A stretch of 64,000 bases of DNA from Flavipsychrobacter sp. (lineage in GTDB: Bacteria > Bacteroidota > Bacteroidia > Chitinophagales > Chitinophagaceae), in the NCBI GenBank assembly GCA_016786565.1, contig JAEUVY010000072.1:28284-92283 (forward strand). Direction: 5' to 3'. Positions 1-8,784 of this stretch are shown piece after piece. Under the pieces are notes generated by a model. The model did no database searches, was not told the origin of the DNA, and worked only from the letters and a program-made list of their open reading frames with translations. The translations under genes and the position numbers were made by a program. Positions within the stretch are counted from its first letter, which is position 1; every line of letters begins with the position of its first letter.

Positions 1-806
1 ATTTCTACCATGCCGTTAAGCAGTTCATGGTACACATGCGAGAATTCATAGGTATGCACTTTCTGCCCGAATTTATTCAAGGTTGGCGTACCATCTTTCG
101 ATAGAACAAATTGCAGGTCTTGCGGTTTGTCCTTCCTCATTTTGCGGTGGTTGAGCAGAAGGTTCGTAAGTAGTGAGTAGCTGGTGTCCAATAGCGACCA
201 TGTGGCTTTTGACACGTCATCAATGTACTTTGCCTCTCTGGTGTTGAGCTTATAGGTGCGCCCAAATATTTCCGGCAATTGCGACTCCCAGAATGAATGG
301 ATGCCCGGTTGCCCGGTAAGTTGTCCGTTGTGGTTGATGGTGGTGTGCAACGGCACATGTGCATCGCCAATGTAGTGACCGAGGTCGGCGGCAAGAAATA
401 AGATTTCCGTTTTCCGCTTCTTGCGAAAAGCCTCAGTGAGTTTCGCTTTCATGTCCACGATATACCATGGCAGTATGCCATATCGGTCCACACTGTCTTT
501 GCCATATTTTGCGATGGCCTCTTTTATGGATGCCGGTAGTTGTTCATTCAGGTATCCATAGCTTTCGAGGTTGATGTAATGGCGCGGGTTTTCTGAACGG
601 TCACCAAGTGTGTATTTCCTGAGATCGGGAACGGTGGATTCTTCAACAATAAAATCGGCATGATTGTAGAAGAACATACCCATCTCTGTCGGGAGTGCCA
701 TGATGGCACCCTTATTGATGTGGTTGTGTCCCCATGTACCCCATGCTGACGCGTTGTGAACCTGACAAAGTACAATGCAGAGTGCTATAAAAGTGCGGCA
801 TTTCAT
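1..806 (-). CDS. Zinc-dependent phospholipase C / S1-P1 nuclease-like protein (3' end cut by window)
   Basis: This is a secreted phosphodiesterase of the zinc-dependent phospholipase C/S1-P1 nuclease superfamily, open at its 3' end because the window starts inside it. The chosen ATG at 806 gives a signal peptide of about 22 residues ending in ASA. The mature protein then starts with W, the position that supplies a zinc ligand in this superfamily. Further metal-ligand motifs follow: WGHNHIN near the N-terminus, PRHYIN, LGHYIGDAHVPLH and the HSFWE segment. An in-frame ATG at 815 is also possible. The substrate (phospholipid or nucleic acid) cannot be told from sequence; small Bacteroidota homologues are usually named phospholipase C family proteins. 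It points away from the divergent genes further right. Confidence 0.75.
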   Translation of the reverse strand, partial: MKCRTFIALCIVLCQVHNASAWGTWGHNHINKGAIMALPTEMGMFFYNHADFIVEESTVPDLRKYTLGDRSENPRHYINLESYGYLNEQLPASIKEAIAKYGKDSVDRYGILPWYIVDMKAKLTEAFRKKRKTEILFLAADLGHYIGDAHVPLHTTINHNGQLTGQPGIHSFWESQLPEIFGRTYKLNTREAKYIDDVSKATWSLLDTSYSLLTNLLLNHRKMRKDKPQDLQFVLSKDGTPTLNKFGQKVHTYEFSHVYHELLNGMVE

Positions 807-874
807 TAGAGCCATCTTCCGTCGGTTTGAAGATGTAAGATAGGGTATGAAATAAAACAAAGGAAATTATGTTT

Positions 875-1948
875 TTACTTGCGCAGGGCCGATGCTCGTT
901 TCCTTGCAATGAGGAGCATTACCGCAGACATTGTTACTGCCAGAATAGCGAATGTCAGTAATGGCGATAGGTCCTGAGTAAGCCATGCCAATGCTACAAG
1001 CAGTATGTTTACAAACACAATAACAATGACTGCAGCGGTGTGTGAAAAGCCGGCATCAAGCAGGTAGTAGTGAATGTGTGTACGATCGGCGAGGAATGGA
1101 GAAACGCCTCTTTTCAACCTCAGCGCAAAAACACGAAGGGCATCAAAAACGGGAAGGAACATCAGCGCGACGATGATAGACATCATGCCCTGAGATGAAT
1201 GGATAAGCGTGACGTTATGCGTATTCTGTCCGGTACCGTATAGATTCAGCAAAGCAGTGCAGAGCGTGAATATGGTCAGCCCGAGTACCATGGAGCCGGT
1301 GTCGCCCATGTAGATGCGTGCAGGTGCCACGTTGTAGTACAACAGGCCGGCAGTTGCACCTAAAAGACTAAGCGAAATGCCGGCCATGTTCTGGTCGCCC
1401 AAAATAGCGAACAGAGCCGCGGTAATACCGGTGTAGAGGATGCCAAGCGAGCAAGCCAACCCATCTATGCCATCCATGAAATTAAAGACGTTGATAAAGA
1501 ACGTGCCGCCGATTATTGTCAGGACCGCACTGGCGTAGTAGGGCAACTCCCAAATGCCGCCGATACCATAAAGAGAAGTGATGCGTATGTCGGCAAGCAA
1601 AACTGTGATAGAGGCGGCAACCAGTTGAGCGATGAGCTTTTTTGATGGCCGCATATTCATGATGTCATCGTACACACCGGTAAAAAAGAGGATCACTGAA
1701 GCTGCTACAACATAATACCATTCCAGATACATGAAGAACGCCGATGCGACCATGTAGCCGGCGAAAATGCCGATACCTCCCAGGCTGGCGATCTGATCTC
1801 CGTGAAATTTCCGCACATTATCCGGTATGTCAAATATCTTTCGGGAGCGGGTAATGAAAATGATCTTCCGTACCGCATACAGGCTGATGACAACTGATAT
1901 GATAGCAGCAGCCAGATACAACAGGTATGGGGGGAGTGGAGTGGTCAT
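875..1948 (-). CDS. MraY/WecA-family undecaprenyl-phosphate sugar-1-phosphate transferase
   Basis: This polytopic membrane enzyme should transfer a sugar-1-phosphate from a UDP-sugar to undecaprenyl phosphate, starting a surface glycan on the inner leaflet. Family landmarks in the 357-residue product are the paired aspartates of GVYDD (about 91-95), the NFMDGIDGLA segment (about 156-165), the YMGDTGS loop (about 213-219) and the THIHYYLLDAG histidine motif (about 290-300). The reading frame extends to 1987, but I chose the ATG at 1948 because a -7 box (TACTTTTG) ends 8 bases upstream of it and would lie inside the longer version. It resembles WecA/TagO more than peptidoglycan MraY. A nearby O-antigen-ligase gene fits a surface-polysaccharide role, but they are not in one operon. 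Confidence 0.85.
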   Translation of the reverse strand: MTTPLPPYLLYLAAAIISVVISLYAVRKIIFITRSRKIFDIPDNVRKFHGDQIASLGGIGIFAGYMVASAFFMYLEWYYVVAASVILFFTGVYDDIMNMRPSKKLIAQLVAASITVLLADIRITSLYGIGGIWELPYYASAVLTIIGGTFFINVFNFMDGIDGLACSLGILYTGITAALFAILGDQNMAGISLSLLGATAGLLYYNVAPARIYMGDTGSMVLGLTIFTLCTALLNLYGTGQNTHNVTLIHSSQGMMSIIVALMFLPVFDALRVFALRLKRGVSPFLADRTHIHYYLLDAGFSHTAAVIVIVFVNILLVALAWLTQDLSPLLTFAILAVTMSAVMLLIARKRASALRK

Positions 1949-1956
1949 GTAGTGCG

Positions 1957-1964
1957 CAAAAGTA
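1957..1964 (-). promoter_or_regulatory. Bacteroidota -7 box for the MraY/WecA-type gene
   Basis: The minus strand reads TACTTTTG here, a match to the TAnnTTTG -7 consensus. A TTG triplet (minus strand of 1985-1987) lies 20 bases upstream, within the spacing known for this phylum. Only 8 bases separate the box from the ATG, so the transcript would have almost no leader. Confidence 0.55.
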
Positions 1965-2031
1965 GCCTGTGATGCTGCAATATCCAATGTCTTGTTATGA
2001 CATCAAAGGCTAAACGGTTACCTTATCGTAA

Positions 2032-2949
2032 TTATTTTGTGAGATATTGTGCGGTAAAAGAATACAGGTTAAAATGAGGGTCTGATAGAGCTGTTTTAAG
2101 ACGCGCCTGCAACTGTTGGTGGTCTATGTCGCGCATGCGGTGTGCCTGTATCAGCTGCCAGCATTTTTCAGTAAGCAGGTGCAGGCGTTTTTCCGGAAGT
2201 GAATTCTGTTCTTTAAGAAATGCTTCAATAGCACCGGCAAGTTCTTCAATGCCGGTGCCGTTGGTGGCCACTGTTTTCAGTACCGGAACTTCTTTGTCGC
2301 CATTAGCTTTTTCGTGGGTAAGTATTCTCAGGTTACGATACAGTCCTTCAGCCCCATCCCTATCCGCTTTGTTCACCGCGAAAATGTTAGCGATCTCCAT
2401 GATACCTGCTTTAAGGGTCTGCACTTCATCGCCTGCCTCAGGTACCAGTGTCACGACTGTACAGTCGGCAAGACCGGCTATTTCCACCTCGCTTTGTCCT
2501 ACGCCTACCGTCTCCACCAGAATGAGGTCGAACGGGGCTTCCTTCACAATGTCGGTGATCTCAATGATGCGGGCATTCAGTCCGCCAAGTGCTCCACGAC
2601 TGGCCAATGATCTGATGAAAATGTTCGGATTGGTATAATACTCGCTCATGCGGATCCTGTCGCCAAGTATCGCACCATAGTTGAACGGAGAAGAAGGGTC
2701 GATGGCAAGGACAGCTATCTTCATATTCTTTTGCAGCCAATGCGCCAGTAGTGCATTGACGAGTGTACTCTTACCTGCACCGGGTGGGCCGGTAATACCC
2801 ACCACCCGCGCATTGTGGTTGCGGCGAAGCATGAGCAACAGGTCCCGGGAGCCCGCAAGCTGGTTCTCAACAATTGTGATGCCACGGGCTATTGCTGCAA
2901 AACTGCCCTCGTGAATCTGCTGATATAATGTATTAATATTGCTCTGCAC
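2032..2949 (-). CDS. meaB: MeaB/ArgK-family GTPase, methylmalonyl-CoA mutase chaperone
   Basis: MeaB is a cytoplasmic G3E-type GTPase that loads and protects the adenosylcobalamin cofactor of methylmalonyl-CoA mutase. The 305-residue product has the usual length. It shows the P-loop GPPGAGKST at about 54-62, a DPSSPF segment, the VETVGVGQSE switch and the NKAD guanine-specificity motif. The start codon is GTG. A possible -7 box (TACTTTTG, minus strand of 3000-3007) lies about 50 bases upstream. No mutase subunit is encoded in this window. The gene is divergent from the O-antigen-ligase-type gene. The older name ArgK (a supposed arginine kinase) should not be used. Confidence 0.9.
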   Translation of the reverse strand: MQSNINTLYQQIHEGSFAAIARGITIVENQLAGSRDLLLMLRRNHNARVVGITGPPGAGKSTLVNALLAHWLQKNMKIAVLAIDPSSPFNYGAILGDRIRMSEYYTNPNIFIRSLASRGALGGLNARIIEITDIVKEAPFDLILVETVGVGQSEVEIAGLADCTVVTLVPEAGDEVQTLKAGIMEIANIFAVNKADRDGAEGLYRNLRILTHEKANGDKEVPVLKTVATNGTGIEELAGAIEAFLKEQNSLPEKRLHLLTEKCWQLIQAHRMRDIDHQQLQARLKTALSDPHFNLYSFTAQYLTK

Positions 2950-3023
2950 TAAAAACTGTTTTTCTACGTTTTAGAAGAACGAGTGGTCAAACTGTGAGCA
3001 AAAGTAGCTTTCTAAACGATAAA

Positions 3024-4244
3024 ATGGCAGACAAATCCAATGTGGCGTTGGTTTGTATCCTTGGCATGTTTGCCGGCTTCCTGTTTTCGAGGGCGGCATT
3101 GTCTATATCGATGTTTTTGTTTGGTATCAATGCTATCAGGGATGTGCCGCCCCGCGAATGGCTGCGACAAAAGTGGTGGTTGCTTGGGCTTGCCTGGGTG
3201 GCAGTGTTTGCCATTTCAGGGTTATGGAGCGCAGATAAAGGCCAGTGGAACGACCATCTGCAAACAAAATTGCCATTCCTGCTGCTACCGCTGGCTTTTT
3301 CTTATCAGCCACGTTTTTCGGGCGGGCAACTAAGGTTTTTTACCATGTCAGTTGCCGTGATGCTACTTATCTCGGCTGGCTACACCATCTCCATATTCCT
3401 GAGCGATCCTGTTTATTATATAAACGAGTATAAGGTGTCGCACATGTTGCCCACACTGCCTAAGAAGGATCACATAAGGAGCAGCATGGCGGCGGCTTTG
3501 TTTGTAATATGGTGTGTGTATGCATGGCCACAGATGACGGGGAAAAGGATGAAGCTGATAGTGGGGAGTTGTGTGGCTTTGTTGGTAGTGTACATACACG
3601 TGCTCGCGGCAAAGACAGGGTTATTGTCCTTCTATTTGTTTCTTGCGGCATGGGGCATATACTTGTCTTTCGGACGCCGGAAATTGTTGGGGATAGCGGT
3701 GATAGCAGCGATGCCCGTGGTCCTGTTTATTGCAATGCGTAGTTTGCCTACGCTACGCGAGCGTTTTGTGTACATTGGTTACACCATCTTCATGTATCAG
3801 CATAATGAGCGTACCGATAATCTGGGCGATGTGGCAAGGCTGGTATCCTATCAACTGTCAGGTAAACTCATTGCCGACCACCCCATGACGGGAGTAGGCG
3901 CAGGTGACATGAAGCAGGAAATGGACGCAATGTATGAGCGCTATTATCCGCAGACAGATGAACATGGGCGGCTATTGCCCCACAACCAGTTTCTTGTGGT
4001 GGCACTTGGCTGCGGCATTCCCGCAATGTTGTTATTCGCTGCCTGGGTATTCTGGCCGCTGACGAAAATGAAACGTAACAGGCAGAGTTTTTTCTTTTTC
4101 GTAGTGTGGTTCATACTCTTTATTCAATTGATGATAGAGCCTGTCCTTGAGGTGCAATTCGGGGTATTTGTGTATCTGTTTTTCCTGTTACTTATGCTTC
4201 AGGAATTGGGTGAACGCGCCGAGAATAAATTGTTGTCTGAGTGA
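3024..4244 (+). CDS. O-antigen ligase family (Wzy_C-type) membrane protein
   Basis: This is a multi-pass membrane protein of about 406 residues with around ten hydrophobic segments. A larger periplasmic loop contains GVGAGDMKQEMDAMY and RLLPHNQFLVVALGCG, the pattern of the O-antigen ligase/Wzy_C family, where the His after Pro and the loop arginines are typical. The likely role is joining or polymerising lipid-linked oligosaccharide in the periplasm. I chose the ATG at 3024, downstream of a TAGCTTTC -7-like box at 3005-3012; a GTG at 2994 would add ten residues. The gene ends just before a bidirectional terminator shared with convergent yidC. The exact substrate is unknown. Confidence 0.75.
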   Translation: MADKSNVALVCILGMFAGFLFSRAALSISMFLFGINAIRDVPPREWLRQKWWLLGLAWVAVFAISGLWSADKGQWNDHLQTKLPFLLLPLAFSYQPRFSGGQLRFFTMSVAVMLLISAGYTISIFLSDPVYYINEYKVSHMLPTLPKKDHIRSSMAAALFVIWCVYAWPQMTGKRMKLIVGSCVALLVVYIHVLAAKTGLLSFYLFLAAWGIYLSFGRRKLLGIAVIAAMPVVLFIAMRSLPTLRERFVYIGYTIFMYQHNERTDNLGDVARLVSYQLSGKLIADHPMTGVGAGDMKQEMDAMYERYYPQTDEHGRLLPHNQFLVVALGCGIPAMLLFAAWVFWPLTKMKRNRQSFFFFVVWFILFIQLMIEPVLEVQFGVFVYLFFLLLMLQELGERAENKLLSE

Positions 4245-4265
4245 TCGTAAACAGTAAATGGGCAT

Positions 4266-4301
4266 AAAAAAAACAGCCGCGATATCGCGGCTGTTTTTTT
4301 T
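4266..4301. terminator. Perfect bidirectional terminator between the ligase-type gene and yidC
   Basis: This is a perfect 36-base palindrome. Eight A's and a GC-rich arm (ACAGCCGCGAT) are mirrored by the complementary arm and eight T's, so it should terminate transcription from both sides. The stop codon of yidC (4300-4302) overlaps the T tract by two bases. Confidence 0.92.
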
Positions 4302-6138
4302 ATTTCTTACGAGGTTGTGCTTTCGCTTTGTCTGCCTGCATTTTCTGCATTTCTTCCAGCTTCATCGCCCATTTCGATTGGGCCGGTGGTTTGTTTTTAT
4401 TTTCCTGCAACTGAGCGTGAATTGCCTGCTCGTTGATGAAGTATTTCTGAATGATGAATTGTTGTGCGATACTCAGAAGGTTTGAGAAAGTGTAGTAGAA
4501 TGTAAGCGCTGCCGCCATACGGTTGAATACACCCATCAGGATGATAGGGAAGATGTATGGCATATACTTCAGCATAGGGTTATTTGGGTCTTGTGGCGTC
4601 ATGTTGCGGTTATACAACGCAAGGAAGAGGCTCGATGCAGTCATGAGCAACGTGAAGAGACTCACGTGATCGCCATAGAACGGTATGTTGAAACCAAAGT
4701 TCAAGATACTATCGTAGGTAGACAGGTCATCGGCCCACAGGAAGCTCTTCTGACGGAACTCGATGAACGACGGGAAGATGTAGTATATCGAGAGAAGTAT
4801 CGGCAGCTGGAACAACATCGGCAAACATCCACCCAATGGGTTGACACCGGCGGAGCGGAAAAGTTTCATTTGCTCCATACCGAACTTCTGTTGGTCGTCA
4901 CCACATTTCTCACGCAGCTCGTCCAGTTCCGGCTTCAGCACGCGCATCTTGGCGCTGGACAGATAGCTCTTGTAAGTAAAGAACGAGAGTATGAGCCTGA
5001 TGAATATGGTCATGAGCAGGATGATAACAGCATAGTTGCTCACAAAACCTGCGAGGAAATAGAAGATGGGGATAATGGCAAACTGATTGATGTACTTTAC
5101 GAATGCCATAATACCAACGCCCAGCGGCACCATTTCGTCCAGATCAATGTTGTATGATTTGAGGGTCTTGTAATCGTTCGGTCCTATGTACCATTTCATG
5201 GCTGCCGTGTTGACATTGCCGGCAGGTTTCATGGGCAGCATCATAGTCGCGTTGTTATACGCCACTACACCTTTTGTACCGTCCTTGTACCAGAACTTGG
5301 AATCCATTTTACTGAATCCATCGTCGGCTATAAGAGCTGTACTGAAGTATTGTTTACGGAGTCCGAGCCAATGGGGCGCATTGCTTTTGTTGTCGATGGT
5401 TTTTTCTTCTGCGGCAACGGTGAAATAGTCGTGGTCTTCATCCTTATTGCGGTAGTAGACCTGGGTGTTCATGCGTTCATTCGCAAGATCTTTTTCTGTT
5501 GGCAGCAGTGACGCGTTCCATGTGAGCGGAAGCGATGAAGCCTGAATGCCGGTAAGCACTAGGTTGCAACGCATCATGTAGTCATCGGCAGGGAGTGTGT
5601 ATATTAACTCCACTTTTTTGCCATTTCCAAGGTCGGCCACAAAATCTATGGTCTTGTCTCCATTTGGTTCTGTGCGTGTCACCGGTGAGAAATACAGGTC
5701 GGCGGTGGCACGGTTGTTATCGATCGGGAGGGTAGCACTGAGTACATTGCCACTACCATTGAAGAGAAAGAGATCTTTCTTTTGGTAGGTCTTGTATTGT
5801 TTCAGAGCCGCAGCAGTAGGGTAGGCACCTTTTGTGGTGAATTCTACTGAAACTTTACCATTCTCAAGAGTAACTTTCTGAGCGGTACCGTTGAAGGCGG
5901 GCGGCTGCAATGCGCGCAGCGCCAGCGTAGCTGAGTCGGCGGTAGCTGAGTCAACACCCGCAGTTGCGCTCATCAGCTTGCTGCTGTCAACGATAGGACG
6001 TGGATGCGCCTTGGCGTAAGCTATGCTGTCAGCCTGTTTTTTTTCATAAAATACTTTTTGTTCGTGCTGACTGTACATTACATACCCTATCAGCAACGCG
6101 GCTAAAAGAGAAAAGCCGATAACCTGGTTACGATCCAT
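4300..6138 (-). CDS. yidC: Membrane protein insertase YidC
   Basis: YidC inserts and folds inner-membrane proteins, alone or with SecYEG. The product is about 612 residues. It has an N-terminal anchor (MDRNQVIGFSLLAALLIGYV), a large periplasmic beta-rich domain to about residue 350, and the conserved five-helix core that includes GGCLPMLFQLPILLSIYY. A short basic tail rich in Lys and Gln follows. The frame extends to 6183, but the ATG at 6138 begins the recognised N-terminus and lies 18 bases downstream of a -7 box (TACCTTTG). It is convergent with the O-antigen-ligase-type gene and divergent from the Omp85 gene. Length and domain order are normal for Bacteroidota YidC. Confidence 0.95.
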   Translation of the reverse strand: MDRNQVIGFSLLAALLIGYVMYSQHEQKVFYEKKQADSIAYAKAHPRPIVDSSKLMSATAGVDSATADSATLALRALQPPAFNGTAQKVTLENGKVSVEFTTKGAYPTAAALKQYKTYQKKDLFLFNGSGNVLSATLPIDNNRATADLYFSPVTRTEPNGDKTIDFVADLGNGKKVELIYTLPADDYMMRCNLVLTGIQASSLPLTWNASLLPTEKDLANERMNTQVYYRNKDEDHDYFTVAAEEKTIDNKSNAPHWLGLRKQYFSTALIADDGFSKMDSKFWYKDGTKGVVAYNNATMMLPMKPAGNVNTAAMKWYIGPNDYKTLKSYNIDLDEMVPLGVGIMAFVKYINQFAIIPIFYFLAGFVSNYAVIILLMTIFIRLILSFFTYKSYLSSAKMRVLKPELDELREKCGDDQQKFGMEQMKLFRSAGVNPLGGCLPMLFQLPILLSIYYIFPSFIEFRQKSFLWADDLSTYDSILNFGFNIPFYGDHVSLFTLLMTASSLFLALYNRNMTPQDPNNPMLKYMPYIFPIILMGVFNRMAAALTFYYTFSNLLSIAQQFIIQKYFINEQAIHAQLQENKNKPPAQSKWAMKLEEMQKMQADKAKAQPRKK

Positions 6139-6156
6139 GAAGAGGAAAATGAGGCG

Positions 6157-6164
6157 CAAAGGTA
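6157..6164 (-). promoter_or_regulatory. -7 box for yidC
   Basis: The minus strand reads TACCTTTG, a full match to TAnnTTTG, 18 bases before the chosen yidC ATG. No TTG was found at the best -33 spacing, so only the -7 half is supported. Confidence 0.5.
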
Positions 6165-6317
6165 ATAGATTTAGAACTACCATCGGTGCAGGCTTTCCGG
6201 TGTGGTGCTGAAATAGTGTTAATTATTCTATATTTTGCCGGTTGGCGGCATTTCACCGGGTCAGGTAACGAAATTGAGGGGCTTGGGCAAAGTGTGCTAT
6301 CTTGCATCAGATATTGC

Positions 6318-7706
6318 ATGATTCGTTTCTTTATATCATATCTCTTTTTCCTTACAAGTGCTTCTGTAGTTTATGGGCAACAGATGGGCAACGGAGCCGG
6401 TAGTCGTGTCATCAAGGAAATAAGGGTAGAAGGAAACAATGTCACAAAATCAAGGATCATACTCAGGGAGCTGAGTGTTGCCGTTGGTCAGCGGATACCG
6501 GCAGATTCTATAACTGCATTGGTGCAGCAAAACAAGCTTCGACTTTTTAATTTGCAGTTGTTCAATGAAGTGGATCAGGAAACAGTACCCTCCGGAGACG
6601 ATAGTCTGATCTGGCACATACATGTAAAGGAAAGATGGTATGTTATCCCGACTGCAATTTTGCAGTTTGCCGACAGGAACATCAATACCTGGTGGGTCGA
6701 TCAGAACCACGACCTGGAAAGGGTATCGGCAGGCCTCACCGTCACTAACCGTAATTTCAGGGGCAATCTGGAGGCGCTCTCAGTTACAATTCAGGCCGGA
6801 TATACACAGAAGTTGGGCGTGAGTTATATGCTGCCTTACCTGAACAAGGGCCAGACCCATGGTTTGGGCATTGTGGCAGCCGTGGCGAGAAGCAACCAGA
6901 CCTACTATGCAACCGAAAACAATAAACTTCAGTTTGCCGGTCTGTATTCAGGGCCGGTTGTGTGGCGGCAGGCCGAAGGCGGGATATCTTATGTGTACCG
7001 TCCGGCCTATGCCAGGCGCCATGTTCTGCAACTTATGTATCGGGAAATGAGTGTGGGTGACACGATCTTGCACCTAAACAATGATTTTTTTGCTGATTCG
7101 TCGACCAGGGCACAGTTTGCCGAAATCAATTACAGGTACGAATATAATGGTGTAGACAACTGGAGTTACTCGCTTACCGGCGAGAAACTGGTGGCTACAG
7201 CAGTGGCCCGGGCCGGTTGGCGGGGGCTGAATACACAATTATTTACTACAGTTGAAGCAGGTATCTTTCGAAGGCCATTGCCGCACTGGTATGTGTCGGC
7301 GGTGGTGCGGGGCAGGTTGATGTTGCCGCAGTCGTTGCCTTATTATTTTCGCAATGGTTTGGGGACACAAACAGATTATGTGCGGGGATATGAGTACTAT
7401 GTTACCGATGGATATCATTATGGGCTCGTGAGGTTGAGCCTGAAAAGAGAATTGTATAACAACACTTATTCCCTGCCGGTAAGGTATTTTACAGCTGTGC
7501 CGGTGCGCATATACCCAAAGGTATTTTTTGATGCCGGTTATATAAACAACCCCACGCCACGCACCAATACGCTTGTGAATACGTGGCAATACAGTGTGGG
7601 TGTGGGTTTGGACCTTGTTACCTTTTACGATATGAAGGTGAGGGTTGAGTATGCCAGAAACCATCTGGGGCAAAATGGACTATATTTACACTTCAATAGC
7701 GAATAG
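6318..7706 (+). CDS. Omp85/BamA-family outer membrane protein with one POTRA domain
   Basis: This is an outer-membrane barrel protein of the Omp85 superfamily, about 462 residues. A signal peptide (MIRFFISYLFFLTSASVVYG) is followed by one POTRA-like domain at about 30-115 (VIKEIRVEGNNVTKSRIILREL, then VKERWYVIP). The rest is amphipathic beta strands ending in an aromatic-rich tail. BamA itself has five POTRA domains and about 800 residues, so this is a smaller relative, and its role in assembly or translocation is inferred. The upstream frame reaches 6186, but the signal peptide fixes the ATG at 6318. NAD kinase follows after 51 bases; the pairing gives no functional hint. Confidence 0.75.
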   Translation: MIRFFISYLFFLTSASVVYGQQMGNGAGSRVIKEIRVEGNNVTKSRIILRELSVAVGQRIPADSITALVQQNKLRLFNLQLFNEVDQETVPSGDDSLIWHIHVKERWYVIPTAILQFADRNINTWWVDQNHDLERVSAGLTVTNRNFRGNLEALSVTIQAGYTQKLGVSYMLPYLNKGQTHGLGIVAAVARSNQTYYATENNKLQFAGLYSGPVVWRQAEGGISYVYRPAYARRHVLQLMYREMSVGDTILHLNNDFFADSSTRAQFAEINYRYEYNGVDNWSYSLTGEKLVATAVARAGWRGLNTQLFTTVEAGIFRRPLPHWYVSAVVRGRLMLPQSLPYYFRNGLGTQTDYVRGYEYYVTDGYHYGLVRLSLKRELYNNTYSLPVRYFTAVPVRIYPKVFFDAGYINNPTPRTNTLVNTWQYSVGVGLDLVTFYDMKVRVEYARNHLGQNGLYLHFNSE

Positions 7707-7757
7707 TGGTCATGTATTGTGTGATCGTGACACTTTTCTACTTAAAGCCACTGCAAG

Positions 7758-8636
7758 ATGTTATTAGCATTATACAACAGGACATTTAACGAACAAGACG
7801 TACCCTTCCTGAAAAGTGTTTTGCAGCTTTTGGAAGCGCACAAGTTGCAGTTGGTATTTTACAATGAATTCTATGATCGCCTTCAGGCACACGTGCAGCT
7901 GCCCGAGAATACGAAAGTATTCACCGGCAAACGCGATCTGCCGCCGGGTACAGACATGCTCATCAGCCTGGGGGGCGATGGTACCATGCTGGACGCGGTG
8001 TGTTTTGTGGGCAATACCAACATTCCGCTCATAGGCGTAAACCTTGGCAGGCTTGGCTTTCTTGCTGCCATACCCGAGGAAGAGGTGGAGGCAGCGATAC
8101 TGTCGCTGGTCAGAGGGTCTTACACACTGGAAAAGAGGTCATTACTGCATCTGGACTCAAGTGTTCCGTTGTTTGACGGTTCACCTTTTGCGCTTAATGA
8201 GTTCACTATCCACCGTCAGGATACATCTTCAATGATCAAGATACACACTTACCTGAACGGTGAATTCCTGAATACTTATTGGGCCGATGGACTCATTGTG
8301 GCCACCCCTACCGGTTCTACAGGATATTCGCTGAGTTGCGGAGGGCCGGTCGTGTTTCCGCAGGCGTCCAGTTTTGTTATCACCCCCGTTGCGCCTCACA
8401 ACCTGAATACCCGCCCAATAGTGGTGCCGGACGATAACGTGATCTCGTTCGAGATAGAAGGAAGAACGGAGCAATTTCTTTGCACCATGGACGCACGCAC
8501 CGAGACGATCAGGAGTAACGTGCAGCTTGCAGTAAAAAAAGAGCAGTTTATGGTATCGTTGGTGCGGCCCGATGAACATAATTTCCTTAAAACGATCCGG
8601 CAGAAACTCTACTGGGGTATAGATAAGAGGAATTAG
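7758..8636 (+). CDS. nadK: NAD kinase
   Basis: NadK phosphorylates NAD to NADP in the cytoplasm using ATP or polyphosphate. The 292-residue product has the normal length. It carries the GGDGT motif at 72-76, the NLGRLGFLA segment, the NEFTIHR motif, and the glycine-rich ATPTGSTGYSLSCGGP region that binds NAD. The ATG at 7758 gives the usual hydrophobic first beta strand. There is no overlap with its neighbours, and a 148-base gap separates it from the large surface-protein gene. Confidence 0.95.
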   Translation: MLLALYNRTFNEQDVPFLKSVLQLLEAHKLQLVFYNEFYDRLQAHVQLPENTKVFTGKRDLPPGTDMLISLGGDGTMLDAVCFVGNTNIPLIGVNLGRLGFLAAIPEEEVEAAILSLVRGSYTLEKRSLLHLDSSVPLFDGSPFALNEFTIHRQDTSSMIKIHTYLNGEFLNTYWADGLIVATPTGSTGYSLSCGGPVVFPQASSFVITPVAPHNLNTRPIVVPDDNVISFEIEGRTEQFLCTMDARTETIRSNVQLAVKKEQFMVSLVRPDEHNFLKTIRQKLYWGIDKRN

Positions 8637-8690
8637 CATGTGATTGTTTTCTATGCGGGTTATTGCCGCCCACTTGCTCGTCTTAAAATA

Positions 8691-8718
8691 TTGCTCTATT
8701 TTTATATTTTTATAATTG
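8691..8718 (+). promoter_or_regulatory. Probable promoter of the large T9SS surface-protein gene
   Basis: A TTG at 8691-8693 is followed after 17 bases by TATAATTG (8711-8718), seven of eight matches to TAnnTTTG as a -7 box. This predicts a leader of about 60 bases. The leader contains the 12-base palindrome CCAAACGTTTGG at 8733-8744, a possible protein-binding site of unknown function. Confidence 0.4.
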
Positions 8719-8784
8719 TTTTCTTCCTGCGACCAAACGTTTGGGAGATTTTTTTCGTCTGATAATAGCAGCTATTGATCGCCC

